Shown here: one piece after another, positions 17,161-27,591 of the stretch
Position numbering within the stretch: position 1 is the stretch's first letter
How the letters are laid out: the number at the start of each line of letters is the position of its first letter
From: Rhodospirillales bacterium
Lineage (GTDB): Bacteria; Pseudomonadota; Alphaproteobacteria; Rhodospirillales; Shumkoniaceae
Direction: 5' to 3'
Assembly: GCA_018432935.1 (NCBI GenBank)
Contig: JAHDSF010000024.1
Location: 1-64,000 of the forward strand
Length of the DNA stretch: 64,000 bases
Notes under the pieces: generated by a model
What the model saw: only the letters and a program-made list of their open reading frames with translations
What the model was told of the DNA's origin: nothing
The model's database searches: none
Made by a program: the position numbers and the translations under genes

Positions 17161-18282
17161 CTAGAATCGTCCGATGTCACGGAGGGCGCGCAGGGCGCGG
17201 TCGACATCGTCCTCGTTGGTATAGGCGTGCAACGACATCCTGATCCGGCGATCGCCGCCCCAGACCAGGACCGAGCGGGCGCGCAGCTCGCGCTCCATGC
17301 GCATCGAATCTGCCACTTCGAAGGCGATGTTGCCGGCCCGCGCCGCTGGCGCCGCGGGGGTCAGCAGACGCCAGCCGAGCTCGGCAACGCCCTGGCGCAG
17401 CACGCCGCCCAGCGCCAGCACGTGCTGCTCGATGCGGCGGATCCCGATCGACTCCAGCACGTTCAGCGCGTTCTCCAGGCAGTAGACCGAGGCGAAGGAG
17501 ACGTTGCCCCGCTCGAACTGGCGGCCGCCCGGCAGGAACCGGAAGTCGTCGCGCACGCGCCAGTCGTCGTTCTCCTCGATCGCATGCCATCCGACCGAGG
17601 GCGGCGCCAGTTCGGGCCAGCGCTTGCGGTTGACGTAGAAGACGCCGATGCCGTGGGCGGCCAGCAGGAACTTGTAGCAGCTCGACACCGCCACGTCGCA
17701 CAGCTCGCCCGCGACCGGCACCACGCCGGCGGCGTGGGTGGCGTCGACCACCAGCCGGGCGCCGACGGAATCGGCAAGCTCGCGGTAGGCCGCCAGGTCG
17801 TGACGGGCACCGGTCAGGTAGCTGACGTGGCTGATCGCGATCGCCCGGGTCCGACGATCGACCCGGCGGCGGACATCGTCGATCGATGGCACCTCCGAGT
17901 CGTCCACCGTCCTCACCTCGACCCCGGACACCGGCAGGCGCCGCCAGACGTGCAGGCCGGAGGGGAACTCCACCTTCTCGACGACGACGTTGTCGCCCTC
18001 GCGCCAGTCCACGCCGGCCGCTGCCACGCCAAGGCCTTCCGAAGCGTGGGCCAGGAACGAAATCTCGCCGGCATCGCCTCCGAACAGCCGCGCCGCCGCC
18101 TCGCGGGCGAGGCCGAGGGTGTGGAACAGGCGACCGCGGCCCGGCATGCCCCGGCTCTTGTCGGCCAGGAACCGGGCCAGAGCCCCGGCGTGCGACACCA
18201 GCATCGGCGCCTCTCCTCCGACCGCCAGATGCACGGTGTTCTCGACCTCGAGAAAGGACGACCTTTCGATCAGCGACGGCAT
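17161..18282 (-). CDS. Class V aminotransferase-fold PLP enzyme (cysteine desulfurase/isopenicillin N epimerase-like)
   Basis: 373 residues. Motifs: FLAHASEGLGVAAAG near residue 75, DATHAAGVVPV with the PLP-contacting Asp, and SSCYKFLLAAHGIGVFYV, where Lys is the expected Schiff-base residue. The C-terminal domain contains RMSLHAYTNEDDVDRAL as in NifS/CsdA relatives. There is no active-site Cys loop typical of true desulfurases that I can identify, so lyase, epimerase or aminotransferase chemistry is more likely. It is the promoter-proximal gene of a two-gene PLP unit. Confidence 0.85.
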   Translation of the reverse strand: MPSLIERSSFLEVENTVHLAVGGEAPMLVSHAGALARFLADKSRGMPGRGRLFHTLGLAREAAARLFGGDAGEISFLAHASEGLGVAAAGVDWREGDNVVVEKVEFPSGLHVWRRLPVSGVEVRTVDDSEVPSIDDVRRRVDRRTRAIAISHVSYLTGARHDLAAYRELADSVGARLVVDATHAAGVVPVAGELCDVAVSSCYKFLLAAHGIGVFYVNRKRWPELAPPSVGWHAIEENDDWRVRDDFRFLPGGRQFERGNVSFASVYCLENALNVLESIGIRRIEQHVLALGGVLRQGVAELGWRLLTPAAPAARAGNIAFEVADSMRMERELRARSVLVWGGDRRIRMSLHAYTNEDDVDRALRALRDIGRF

Positions 18283-18428
18283 GATTCCCCTCGGGATTGC
18301 GCGGAGCCCGACTAGACGGCAACCGCGCGCATGCCGTCAAGGTGCAAGAGCGCAAACACGGCCCCGCGTTCCGAGCGGTTCCGTCGTGCGGGCGCCTCGG
18401 TCTCGATGCCGTGACGCCGGACGCCCGG

Positions 18429-18644
18429 TCAGGGAATCTCACCCGACCTCACGCGGTCGAGCACCACCTCGGCGTCCTCGCGCGACGGAACCACCTTGAC
18501 CATGCAGCCTCGCAGGCCGGTGCTCTCCAGTTGCGCCGGAACGGCCTCGCGCTGCGGCACGGTCGCCTCGTGACGCCACTCACGCGAGCCGTGGCGCTTG
18601 ACCAGAATGTGGTAGCGGAGATCCCTTCGCCGCCTTTGTGCCAT
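18429..18644 (-). CDS. Small protein of unknown function, 71 residues
   Basis: The ATG at 18644 has GGGAGG 7 nt upstream, and the codons show the strong G/C third-position bias of real genes nearby. The protein is highly charged (MAQRRRRDLRYHILVKRHG start, EVVLDRVRSGEIP end), with no signal peptide or membrane helix. I do not recognise a family. It stands alone between the PLP unit and the kinase gene. Nothing supports a specific function. Confidence 0.5.
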   Translation of the reverse strand: MAQRRRRDLRYHILVKRHGSREWRHEATVPQREAVPAQLESTGLRGCMVKVVPSREDAEVVLDRVRSGEIP

Positions 18645-19089
18645 GTGCCGGCCTCCCTTCTGGTGCCGCCAACCGGGTTGGGACGGTAGGTTCCGCCCTC
18701 CGTTCCCGCGAGAGATGGGACCGAAGGTCGAACGCTTGAAGTCCCCGGCTCCTCCCGAACGCAGCGCACGGGCAGGGCATCCGAAGACCCGTCCTTCAGA
18801 CAGAGACGCGTCGGATTGGGGGGAGGACCCGCCCTCCGCGGCTGCCGGTTCGGACAGGTGATCCCCGACCATCGCGCGTTCGTGGCAGCCGTCTGCGAGC
18901 CCACATGCGCAGCGATACCGGCGACTGGGTCGACATGGGTCTGGTTGGCGTCGCCCGCGCTGCCATCCGCCGAGCCTCACGCCGGCTAGGCTTTGACGAC
19001 AGCTGAATCGCGAACCACTTGCGGTCGCGGTCCCGGTGGGGCACGGTGGAGGGGCCTGTTGGCACCCGGCGGAAGGGAGGCCCGGATCG
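18645..19089. other. 445-bp intergenic region without recognisable gene
   Basis: Lies between the small leftward gene and the rightward PfkB gene. Several overlapping open frames occur, but none has a ribosome site with coding-like codon use. I found no convincing dyad or sigma-70 promoter. It should contain the promoter of the PfkB-SorC pair. Confidence 0.4.
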
Positions 19090-20013
19090 ATGCTGCTGGT
19101 CTGCGGAGAAGCCCTGTTCGACGTCTTTGTCGGCAAGGCGGCGGGGGGCTCGGTCCCGCTGGACGCCCGCGTCGGCGGCTCGCCCTACAACGTCGCCATC
19201 GGCTTGGCGCGGCTCGGTCGCCGGACGGGGTTCCTGGCCGCCATGTCGACGGATACTCTGGGCCAGCATCTGGTGGACCACCTGGCCGCCGAGGGCGTCT
19301 CGACCGACTACCTGGTCCGCAAGGACAACCTGACCACCCTCGGCATGGTGGGGTTGGCGGCCGACGGCTCGGCCCGCTATTCGTTCTACAACGAAGGCGC
19401 CGCGGACCGTCAGCTGCTGACCGCGGAGCTGCCGGTCCTGGGCGACGAGGTCAAATCGCTGCACATCGGCTCGTTCTCGATGGTGGTCGAGCCCGCCGGC
19501 TCGACCCTCGAGGAACTGATCGTCCGCGAGAGTCCGCGTCGTTTCATCTCCTACGATCCCAACGTGCGACCGCTGATCGTTCCCGACCCGGCGGTCTGGC
19601 GCGCCAAGCTGGAGCGGCTGTGCCGCCACGTTCACCTGCTGAAGATGAGCGACGAGGACTTCCGGTGGCTGTTTCCCGGCGAATCCCCGGCCGAGCTCGC
19701 CCGGAGATGGCTGGCGCAGGGGGTGCGGCTGGTGGTGATGACAGAGGGGGCCAAGGGCGCGGTGGCCTGGTGCGCCGCCGGAGAGATCCGCACGCCCGGC
19801 GAGACGGTCACGGTCGTCGACACCGTCGGCGCGGGCGATACCTTCCAGGCCGCCCTGCTCTGCCGTCTCGACGAGACCGGAACCCTCGCAAGACGGGCGG
19901 ACGGGTTGGACGGCGCGTTCGTCGGCGACCTGATGCGCTTCGCCGCCCGCGCCGCCGCCATCACCTGCTCGCGCCGCGGCGCCGACCTGCCGCGCCGGGC
20001 CGAACTTGGCTAG
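19090..20013 (+). CDS. PfkB-family carbohydrate kinase (fructokinase-like)
   Basis: 307 residues; start chosen by GGGAGG about 9 nt before ATG 19090. GEALFDVF at the N-terminus, GGSPYNVAIGLARLG (PfkB signature 1 region) and DTVGAGDTFQAALL near residue 240 (signature 2, with catalytic Asp in GAGD) identify the ribokinase fold. Bacterial fructokinases begin the same way (LVCGEALFD). It should phosphorylate fructose or a similar ketose with ATP, which fits the following sorbitol-type operon, where sorbitol dehydrogenase produces fructose. It precedes the SorC regulator by 11 nt. Confidence 0.9.
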   Translation: MLLVCGEALFDVFVGKAAGGSVPLDARVGGSPYNVAIGLARLGRRTGFLAAMSTDTLGQHLVDHLAAEGVSTDYLVRKDNLTTLGMVGLAADGSARYSFYNEGAADRQLLTAELPVLGDEVKSLHIGSFSMVVEPAGSTLEELIVRESPRRFISYDPNVRPLIVPDPAVWRAKLERLCRHVHLLKMSDEDFRWLFPGESPAELARRWLAQGVRLVVMTEGAKGAVAWCAAGEIRTPGETVTVVDTVGAGDTFQAALLCRLDETGTLARRADGLDGAFVGDLMRFAARAAAITCSRRGADLPRRAELG

Positions 20014-20024
20014 GCGAGTCCGGA

Positions 20025-20984
20025 ATGGCCAGACGTCAGACGAACAAGGACAGCCGGCTGGATGATGCCGCCCGAGCCGGCTGGCTCTACTACATCGCCG
20101 GCAACAACCAGGACGAGGTCGCGGTCAAACTCGGCATCTCGCGCCAGTCGGCGCAGCGGCTGGTTTCGCTGGCGGTCGAGGAGGGCCTGGTCCGGGTCCG
20201 CCTCAACCATCCGATCGCCAAGTGCCTGGACCTGGCGGCCCGCCTCCGGGAGAGTTTTGACCTCCGCCACGCCGAGGTGGTGCCGAGCGATCCCGGCTCC
20301 TCGTCGACCGTCGTCGGCATTGCCCAGGCGGGCGCAGCGGAGATCGAAAAGCGCCTGCGCGCGCCCAAACCGATCGTTCTTGCGATCGGCACGGGGCGGA
20401 CACTGAAGGCGGCGATCGAGCAGCTGCCCCAGATCGAGTGCCCGCATCACCGGATCGTTTCGCTGACCGGCAACATCTCGCCGGACGGATCCGCATCGTT
20501 CTACAACGTGATCTTCGCCATGGCCGACCGGGTCAAGGCGCGCCACTTCCCGATGCCGCTGCCGGTCATCGCCGCCTCACCGCGGGAGCGGGAGCTGCTT
20601 CATGATCTGGCGCTGGTCCGCACCACCCTGTCGCTGGCGGCCGGTGCCGACATCACCTTTGTCGGTGTCGGCGACCTGGGGCCGAACGCGCCGCTCTACG
20701 AGGACGGCTTCATCACCGAGGCCGAGCTGCACGGGCTGCAACGCGCGAAGGCGATCGGCGAGATCGTCGGCTGGGTGTTCGACGCCAAAGGACGCCTGCT
20801 CGACGGCGAGATGAATGCGCGTGTCGCCAGCGCGCCGCTGCCGTCGTGCGATACCTCGACGGTCGTGGCGATGGCGATGGGCCCGAAGAAGCTGCCCGGC
20901 ATCCGGGCCGCCCTGGCGGGCAGGCTCGTCAACGGCCTCATCACCGACGAGGCGACCGCTCAAGAGCTGCTGAAGCACGCCTGA
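20025..20984 (+). CDS. SorC/DeoR-family sugar-responsive regulator of the polyol operon
   Basis: 319 residues from ATG 20025. The N-terminal HTH is AGWLYYIAGNNQDEVAVKLGISRQSAQRLV in family terms (key residues YY, GISR, QR; residues 17-50). The large C-terminal effector domain resembles sugar-phosphate isomerases, with LAIGTGRTLKAAIEQL, SLTGNISPDGS, VGVGDLGPNAPLYEDGF and LITDEATAQELL. SorC proteins bind phosphorylated sugars or polyols and activate or repress adjacent catabolic operons. It lies between the kinase and the ABC transporter, whose upstream region carries an inverted repeat at 21092-21113. Confidence 0.92.
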   Translation: MARRQTNKDSRLDDAARAGWLYYIAGNNQDEVAVKLGISRQSAQRLVSLAVEEGLVRVRLNHPIAKCLDLAARLRESFDLRHAEVVPSDPGSSSTVVGIAQAGAAEIEKRLRAPKPIVLAIGTGRTLKAAIEQLPQIECPHHRIVSLTGNISPDGSASFYNVIFAMADRVKARHFPMPLPVIAASPRERELLHDLALVRTTLSLAAGADITFVGVGDLGPNAPLYEDGFITEAELHGLQRAKAIGEIVGWVFDAKGRLLDGEMNARVASAPLPSCDTSTVVAMAMGPKKLPGIRAALAGRLVNGLITDEATAQELLKHA

Positions 20985-21088
20985 ACCCGCCCCCCCGTCC
21001 TCAAAAAGCCCTCCCGATCGCCGCCTCTCTCCCGAAAGAGGGGCTGGTGTTCCGCTGCCCGGTCAGCCGGTGCAGCGAAAAATGGTGC

Positions 21089-21113
21089 TTGACTCATCTT
21101 GTTCTAGGTGAGT
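21089..21113 (+). promoter_or_regulatory. Inverted repeat and -35-like element upstream of the polyol transporter operon
   Basis: ACTCATCT (21092-21099) and AGGTGAGT (21106-21113) match at 7 of 8 positions as an inverted repeat with a 6-nt centre. TTGACT (21089-21094) overlaps the left arm and could be a -35; no good -10 is visible. It lies about 55-75 nt before smoE and is the best candidate site for the SorC regulator. Confidence 0.5.
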
Positions 21114-21165
21114 AAATGCCCATCAAGCAAGCAAATGCTCAAAAACTCGATCGGGAGGGATGTTC

Positions 21166-22485
<1,320 letters not shown>

Positions 22486-22493
22486 CCGGGGCC

Positions 22494-22517
22494 GGGGCCG
22501 CCTTCCGGGGCGGCCCC
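22494..22517 (+). terminator. Intercistronic hairpin after smoE
   Basis: GGGGCCGCC (22494-22502) and GGCGGCCCC (22509-22517) form a perfect 9-bp stem with a 6-nt loop in the 71-nt gap before smoF. Confidence 0.6.
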
Positions 22518-22556
22518 CGCACTTCGGGAAGGCGTTCTGCTGGCGAGGATTGTTCG

Positions 22557-23429
22557 ATGGCGACGCTCCATACCCGTTCGGTTGCGCGCGCGATGATGGC
22601 GCCCTCGGTCCTCCTGCTGCTTGCATGGATGGCCGTGCCGCTCGCGATGACGCTCTATTTCTCGTTCGTCCGCTACAACCTGCTGATGCCGGGCTCGCTG
22701 GAGTGGATCGGCTTTCTCAACTACAGCTTCTTCCTTACCGATCCGGCGTTCGGGACCGCGCTCGTCAATACCCTGAGGCTGGTCGGCGGAGTGCTTCTCA
22801 TCACCGTGGTCGGCGGGACCTTTCTCGCCATCCTGCTCGACCAGCCATTCTTCGGGCAGGGGATCGTCCGCATCCTCACCATCGCACCGTTCTTCGTCAT
22901 GCCGACGGTATCGGCGCTGGTGTGGAAGAACATGCTGATGCATCCGGTCTACGGACTGTTCGCCTGGCTCGCCCGGACGTTCGGCCTGCAGCCCCTCGAC
23001 TGGCTGGCCAGCGTTCCCTTGTTTTCGGTGACGCTGATCGTCGCCTGGCAATGGCTTCCGTTCGCCACCCTGATCCTGCTGACCGCGCTGCAGTCCCTGG
23101 ACGAGGAGCAGAAGGAGGCGGCGCAGATGGACGGCGCCCGGGCGCCGTCGCTGTTCTTCTACATCGTGCTGCCGCACCTCGCCCGCGCGATCACCGTGGT
23201 CGTCCTGATCGAGACCATTTTCCTGCTCAGCGTTTTCGCCGAGATCCTGGTCACCACCAACGGCGGGCCGGGCTACGACAGCACCAATCTCACCTACCTC
23301 GTCTACGCCCAGGCGCTTCTGCAGTTCGACGTCGGCGGAGCCTCGGCCGGCGGCATCGTGGCGGTCATCCTGGCGAACATCGTCGCCATCTTCCTGGTCC
23401 GCCTCATCGGCAAGAACCTGGAGACCTGA
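22557..23429 (+). CDS. smoF: ABC polyol transporter permease 1 (SmoF-like)
   Basis: 290 residues, six predicted membrane helices of the MalF-like binding-protein-dependent class. The cytoplasmic EAA loop contacting the ATPase is EEQKEAAQMDGARAPSLFFYIVLPHL in outline (EAAxMDGA at about residues 188-195). FAEILVTTNGGPGYDSTNL is the usual segment before the last helices. The stop is 1 nt from the next permease start. Confidence 0.92.
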   Translation: MATLHTRSVARAMMAPSVLLLLAWMAVPLAMTLYFSFVRYNLLMPGSLEWIGFLNYSFFLTDPAFGTALVNTLRLVGGVLLITVVGGTFLAILLDQPFFGQGIVRILTIAPFFVMPTVSALVWKNMLMHPVYGLFAWLARTFGLQPLDWLASVPLFSVTLIVAWQWLPFATLILLTALQSLDEEQKEAAQMDGARAPSLFFYIVLPHLARAITVVVLIETIFLLSVFAEILVTTNGGPGYDSTNLTYLVYAQALLQFDVGGASAGGIVAVILANIVAIFLVRLIGKNLET

Positions 23430-23430
23430 C

Positions 23431-24261
23431 ATGGCACGCGCAGTCTCCACCCGCCGCATGCTCGTCCTCACCGCCATCGGCTGGACGATCGGCCTGGTGC
23501 TGTTCTTCCCCATCGTCTGGACCATCCTGACCAGCTTCAAGACCGAAGGCGAGGCGATCGCATCGCCGCCCTCGTTCCTGTTCTTCAACTGGACGTTGGA
23601 GAACTACGCCGAGGTCCAAAGCCGCTCGAACTACCTCAAGCACGTCATGAACTCGGTGGTCATCTCTTTGGGATCGACGGCGCTCGCGCTGGCGATCGCC
23701 ATACCGGCGGCGTGGGCGATGGCGTTCTCGCCGACCCGGCACACCAAGGACGTCCTGATGTGGATGCTGTCGACCAAGATGCTGCCTCCGGTCGGCGTCC
23801 TGATCCCGATCTACCTGATGTTCCGAGATACCGGCCTGCTCGATACCCGGCTCGGCCTCGTCATCGTGATGACGCTGATCAACCTGCCGATCGTGGTGTG
23901 GATGCTCTACACCTATTTCAAAGAGATTCCGGCCGACATCCTGGAGGCGGCGCGCATGGACGGCGCGTCGCTCCGCAACGAGATCCTCTTCGTGCTGGCG
24001 CCGATGGCGGTGCCGGGCATCGCCTCGACGGTGCTTCTCAACATCATCCTGGCGTGGAACGAGGCGTTCTGGACGCTGAACCTGACGGCCGCCAACGCGG
24101 CTCCCCTGACTGCCTTCATCGCCTCGTACTCGAGCCCCGAGGGCCTGTTCTGGGCCAAGCTTTCGGCGGCCTCGACGCTGGCGATCGCGCCCATCCTGAT
24201 CATGGGCTGGTTCTCGCAGAAGCAACTGGTCCGCGGCCTGACCTTCGGCGCGGTGAAGTGA
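23431..24261 (+). CDS. smoG: ABC polyol transporter permease 2 (SmoG-like)
   Basis: 276 residues, six membrane helices, MalG-like. FPIVWTILTSFKTEGEAI opens the first periplasmic region and the EAA loop is DILEAARMDGASLRNEI. SSPEGLFWAKLSAASTLAIAPI is typical of polyol permeases. It forms the heterodimeric channel with SmoF. Confidence 0.92.
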   Translation: MARAVSTRRMLVLTAIGWTIGLVLFFPIVWTILTSFKTEGEAIASPPSFLFFNWTLENYAEVQSRSNYLKHVMNSVVISLGSTALALAIAIPAAWAMAFSPTRHTKDVLMWMLSTKMLPPVGVLIPIYLMFRDTGLLDTRLGLVIVMTLINLPIVVWMLYTYFKEIPADILEAARMDGASLRNEILFVLAPMAVPGIASTVLLNIILAWNEAFWTLNLTAANAAPLTAFIASYSSPEGLFWAKLSAASTLAIAPILIMGWFSQKQLVRGLTFGAVK

Positions 24262-24270
24262 GAGGGTGCC

Positions 24271-25268
<998 letters not shown>

Positions 25269-25272
<4 letters not shown>

Positions 25273-26042
25273 ACCGGCTGCAGGGCAAGTCGGCGCTGAT
25301 CACCGGTGCCGCACGGGGCATCGGCCGCGCCTTCGCGGAAGCCTACGTGCGCGAGGGCGCGACGGTAGCAATCGGCGACATCGACGTCGCACGCGCCGAG
25401 CAGACGGCGCAGGCGATCGGCCCGGCTGCCCATGCGGTGGCGATGGACGTCACCGACCATGCGTCCATCGAAGCCGCCGTGCGCACGGTCGAGGAGCACG
25501 CCGGCGGCATCGACATCCTGGTCAACAACGCCGCCGTGTTCGACCTCGCCCCGGTGACCGAGGTCACCCGCGACAGCTTCGAACGCCTGACCGCCATCAA
25601 CGTCGCCGGCGTGCTGTTCACCATGCAGGCGGTGGCGCGCTCGATGATTGCCGCCAACCGGCGCGGCAAGATCATCAACATGGCGAGCCAGGCCGGGCGC
25701 CGCGGCGAGGCCCTGGTCACCGTCTACTGCGCCACCAAGGCGGCCGTCATCAGCCTGACCCAGTCGGCCGGGCTGTACCTGATCCGCCACGGCATCAACG
25801 TCAACGCGATCGCCCCCGGCGTGGTCGAGGGCGAGCACTGGGACGGCGTCGACGCCCTGTTCGCCAGATACGAAGACCGGCCCCCGGGCGAGAAGAAGCG
25901 GCTGGTCGGCGAAGCGGTCCCCTACGGCCGCATGGGGCGGGCGGAAGATCTGACCGGCATGGCCGTGTTCCTGGCCAGCGCCGAAAGCGATTACGTCGTC
26001 GCGCAGACCTACAACGTCGACGGCGGCAACTGGATGAGCTGA
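25269..26042 (+). CDS. smoS: Sorbitol (L-iditol) 2-dehydrogenase, SDR family
   Basis: 257 residues, the size of Rhodobacter Smo[21 protein letters not shown] is the NAD-binding motif, NNAAV the structural motif, and YCATKAAV contains catalytic Tyr and Lys. [21 protein letters not shown] and [14 protein letters not shown] are typical of sorbitol dehydrogenases of the smo/polS type. It oxidises sorbitol to fructose, and also galactitol or iditol in known members. The ATGA overlap with smoK indicates coupled translation. Fructose could then be phosphorylated by the PfkB kinase encoded upstream. Confidence 0.9.
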
Positions 26043-26057
26043 CGGAGGAGTCGAACC

Positions 26058-26834
26058 ATGTACCTGGACAAGCTGAAGCTCGACGGGCGCGTCGCGGTAG
26101 TGACCGGGGGCGGCCAGGGGATCGGCGCCGCATGCGCGCAGGCTCTCGGCGAGGCTGGTGCCAAGGTGATCGTCGCCGAGCTGGTCCCGGAGCGGATCGA
26201 TCCCGTGGTTTCCGCGCTCCGGCAGGCGGGAGTCGAGGCCGATGGAGCGGTCCTGGACGTCACCAGGTCGGCCGATGTCGACAGGGTCGCGGCCGAGATC
26301 GCCTCCACGCACGGACCGGTCGAGATCCTGGTCAACAACGCCGGGGTCGCCAGGAGCGACGTGCGGGCCGAGGACACCAGCGACGAGCACTGGCGCTACC
26401 ACATGGACGTCAACGTCGACGGCCTGTTCTGGTGCTGCCGCGCCTTCGGCCGCCAGATGCTGGCACGGGGGAAAGGTTCGATCGTCAACGTCGGTTCGAT
26501 GTCCGGCTTCATCGTCAACAAGCCGCAGCCGCAGTCCTTCTACAACGCCTCGAAGGCGGCGGTTCACCACCTGACCCGCTCGCTGGCCGCGGAATGGGGC
26601 AAGCGGGGTGTGCGGGTCAACGCCGTTGCGCCGACCTACATCGAAACCCCGTTGACCGCGTTCGGCATCAAGGAGAATCCCGAGATGTACGCGACGTGGC
26701 TGGAGATGACGCCGATGGGCCGGGTCGGCCAGCCGGAGGAGATCGGCACCATCGTCGCGTTCCTGTCTTCCGACGCTGCCAGCCTGATGACGGGCGCGAT
26801 CGTGCTGGCGGACGGCGGCTACACCTGCTGGTAA
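26058..26834 (+). CDS. SDR-family polyol/sugar dehydrogenase
   Basis: 258 residues. TGGGQGIGAACAQALGEAGA (cofactor), VNNAGVARS, and YNASKAAVHHLTRSLAAEW (catalytic Tyr-x3-Lys) are intact; the tail is VLADGGYTCW. PTYIETPLTAFGIKENPEMY near residue 190 resembles pentitol and other polyol dehydrogenases. It is 15 nt downstream of smoS, so it is part of the same operon. With the FGGY kinase downstream it may oxidise arabitol, ribitol or xylitol to a ketopentose. The substrate is inferred from context. Confidence 0.85.
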   Translation: MYLDKLKLDGRVAVVTGGGQGIGAACAQALGEAGAKVIVAELVPERIDPVVSALRQAGVEADGAVLDVTRSADVDRVAAEIASTHGPVEILVNNAGVARSDVRAEDTSDEHWRYHMDVNVDGLFWCCRAFGRQMLARGKGSIVNVGSMSGFIVNKPQPQSFYNASKAAVHHLTRSLAAEWGKRGVRVNAVAPTYIETPLTAFGIKENPEMYATWLEMTPMGRVGQPEEIGTIVAFLSSDAASLMTGAIVLADGGYTCW

Positions 26835-26898
26835 GCTTTTGGGCGCGAGCCCCTCTCCCGCCCGGCGGCGGAGGGCAGGCTGAGGCGGAAGCGGAGGC

Positions 26899-27579
26899 AT
26901 GAAGGACGATTCGGTCGGTCTCGTCATTTTCGACTGCGACGGTGTCCTCGTCGACAGCGAACCGCTGGCCATGCAGGCCCTGCTGGAGACGCTGTCCGAA
27001 GCGGGCCTGACGCTGGCGCCGGACCTGGGATACGAGCGCTTCCTCGGGCGCAGCCTGGCGACCATCACCGCCGTGCTCAGCGACGAGTACGGCGTCGACC
27101 TCACCCACGAGGCGCTCGACCGCATGCGGCATCGCCTGTACGAGCTGTTCCGCCGCGACCTGAAACCGATTCAGGGCATCCACAATGTGCTGGATGCCCT
27201 GCCGGTCCCATATTGCGTGGCATCCTCAAGCCAGCCCGAGCGCATCCGTCTTGCCCTCGAACTGACGGATCTTGGCGGCCGGTTCGGACCGCACGTCTTC
27301 AGCGCCTCGATGGTCTCGCGCGGCAAGCCCGCGCCCGACCTGTTCCTCCACGCCGCCCGCGAGATGGCGGTCGAGGCGGGGCGCTGCCTGGTAGTTGAGG
27401 ACAGCCCCGCCGGGGTGGAGGCCGCCAAGCGGGGCGGCATGCGCGTCTGCGCCTTCGTCGGTGGAAGTCACGCGAAAAGGGAATCTCACCGCAGGACACT
27501 GGAAGCCTTGGCACCGGACCATATAATCGAGGACATGCGCCGGCTGCCGCAACTGGTCGGAGGCAACCGGCCGAACTAG
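26899..27579 (+). CDS. HAD-superfamily hydrolase, sugar-phosphatase/beta-phosphoglucomutase-like
   Basis: 226 residues, subfamily IA. Motif I FDCDGVLVDSE (Asp12 nucleophile, Asp14), motif II VASSSQP, Lys in VSRGKPAPDLF, and motif III VVEDSPAGVEAA are complete. The four-helix cap lies between residues 20 and 85. It should dephosphorylate a small sugar or polyol phosphate. It is 12 nt upstream of the FGGY kinase. It may remove toxic or dead-end phosphates made by the pathway kinases. Confidence 0.9.
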   Translation: MKDDSVGLVIFDCDGVLVDSEPLAMQALLETLSEAGLTLAPDLGYERFLGRSLATITAVLSDEYGVDLTHEALDRMRHRLYELFRRDLKPIQGIHNVLDALPVPYCVASSSQPERIRLALELTDLGGRFGPHVFSASMVSRGKPAPDLFLHAAREMAVEAGRCLVVEDSPAGVEAAKRGGMRVCAFVGGSHAKRESHRRTLEALAPDHIIEDMRRLPQLVGGNRPN

Positions 27580-27591
27580 AAGGGCTTCCTG

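Noticed and set aside
18297-18689. Rightward 130-residue frame over the small gene
   Set aside because: No ribosome site, and its codon positions lack the bias seen on the opposite strand.
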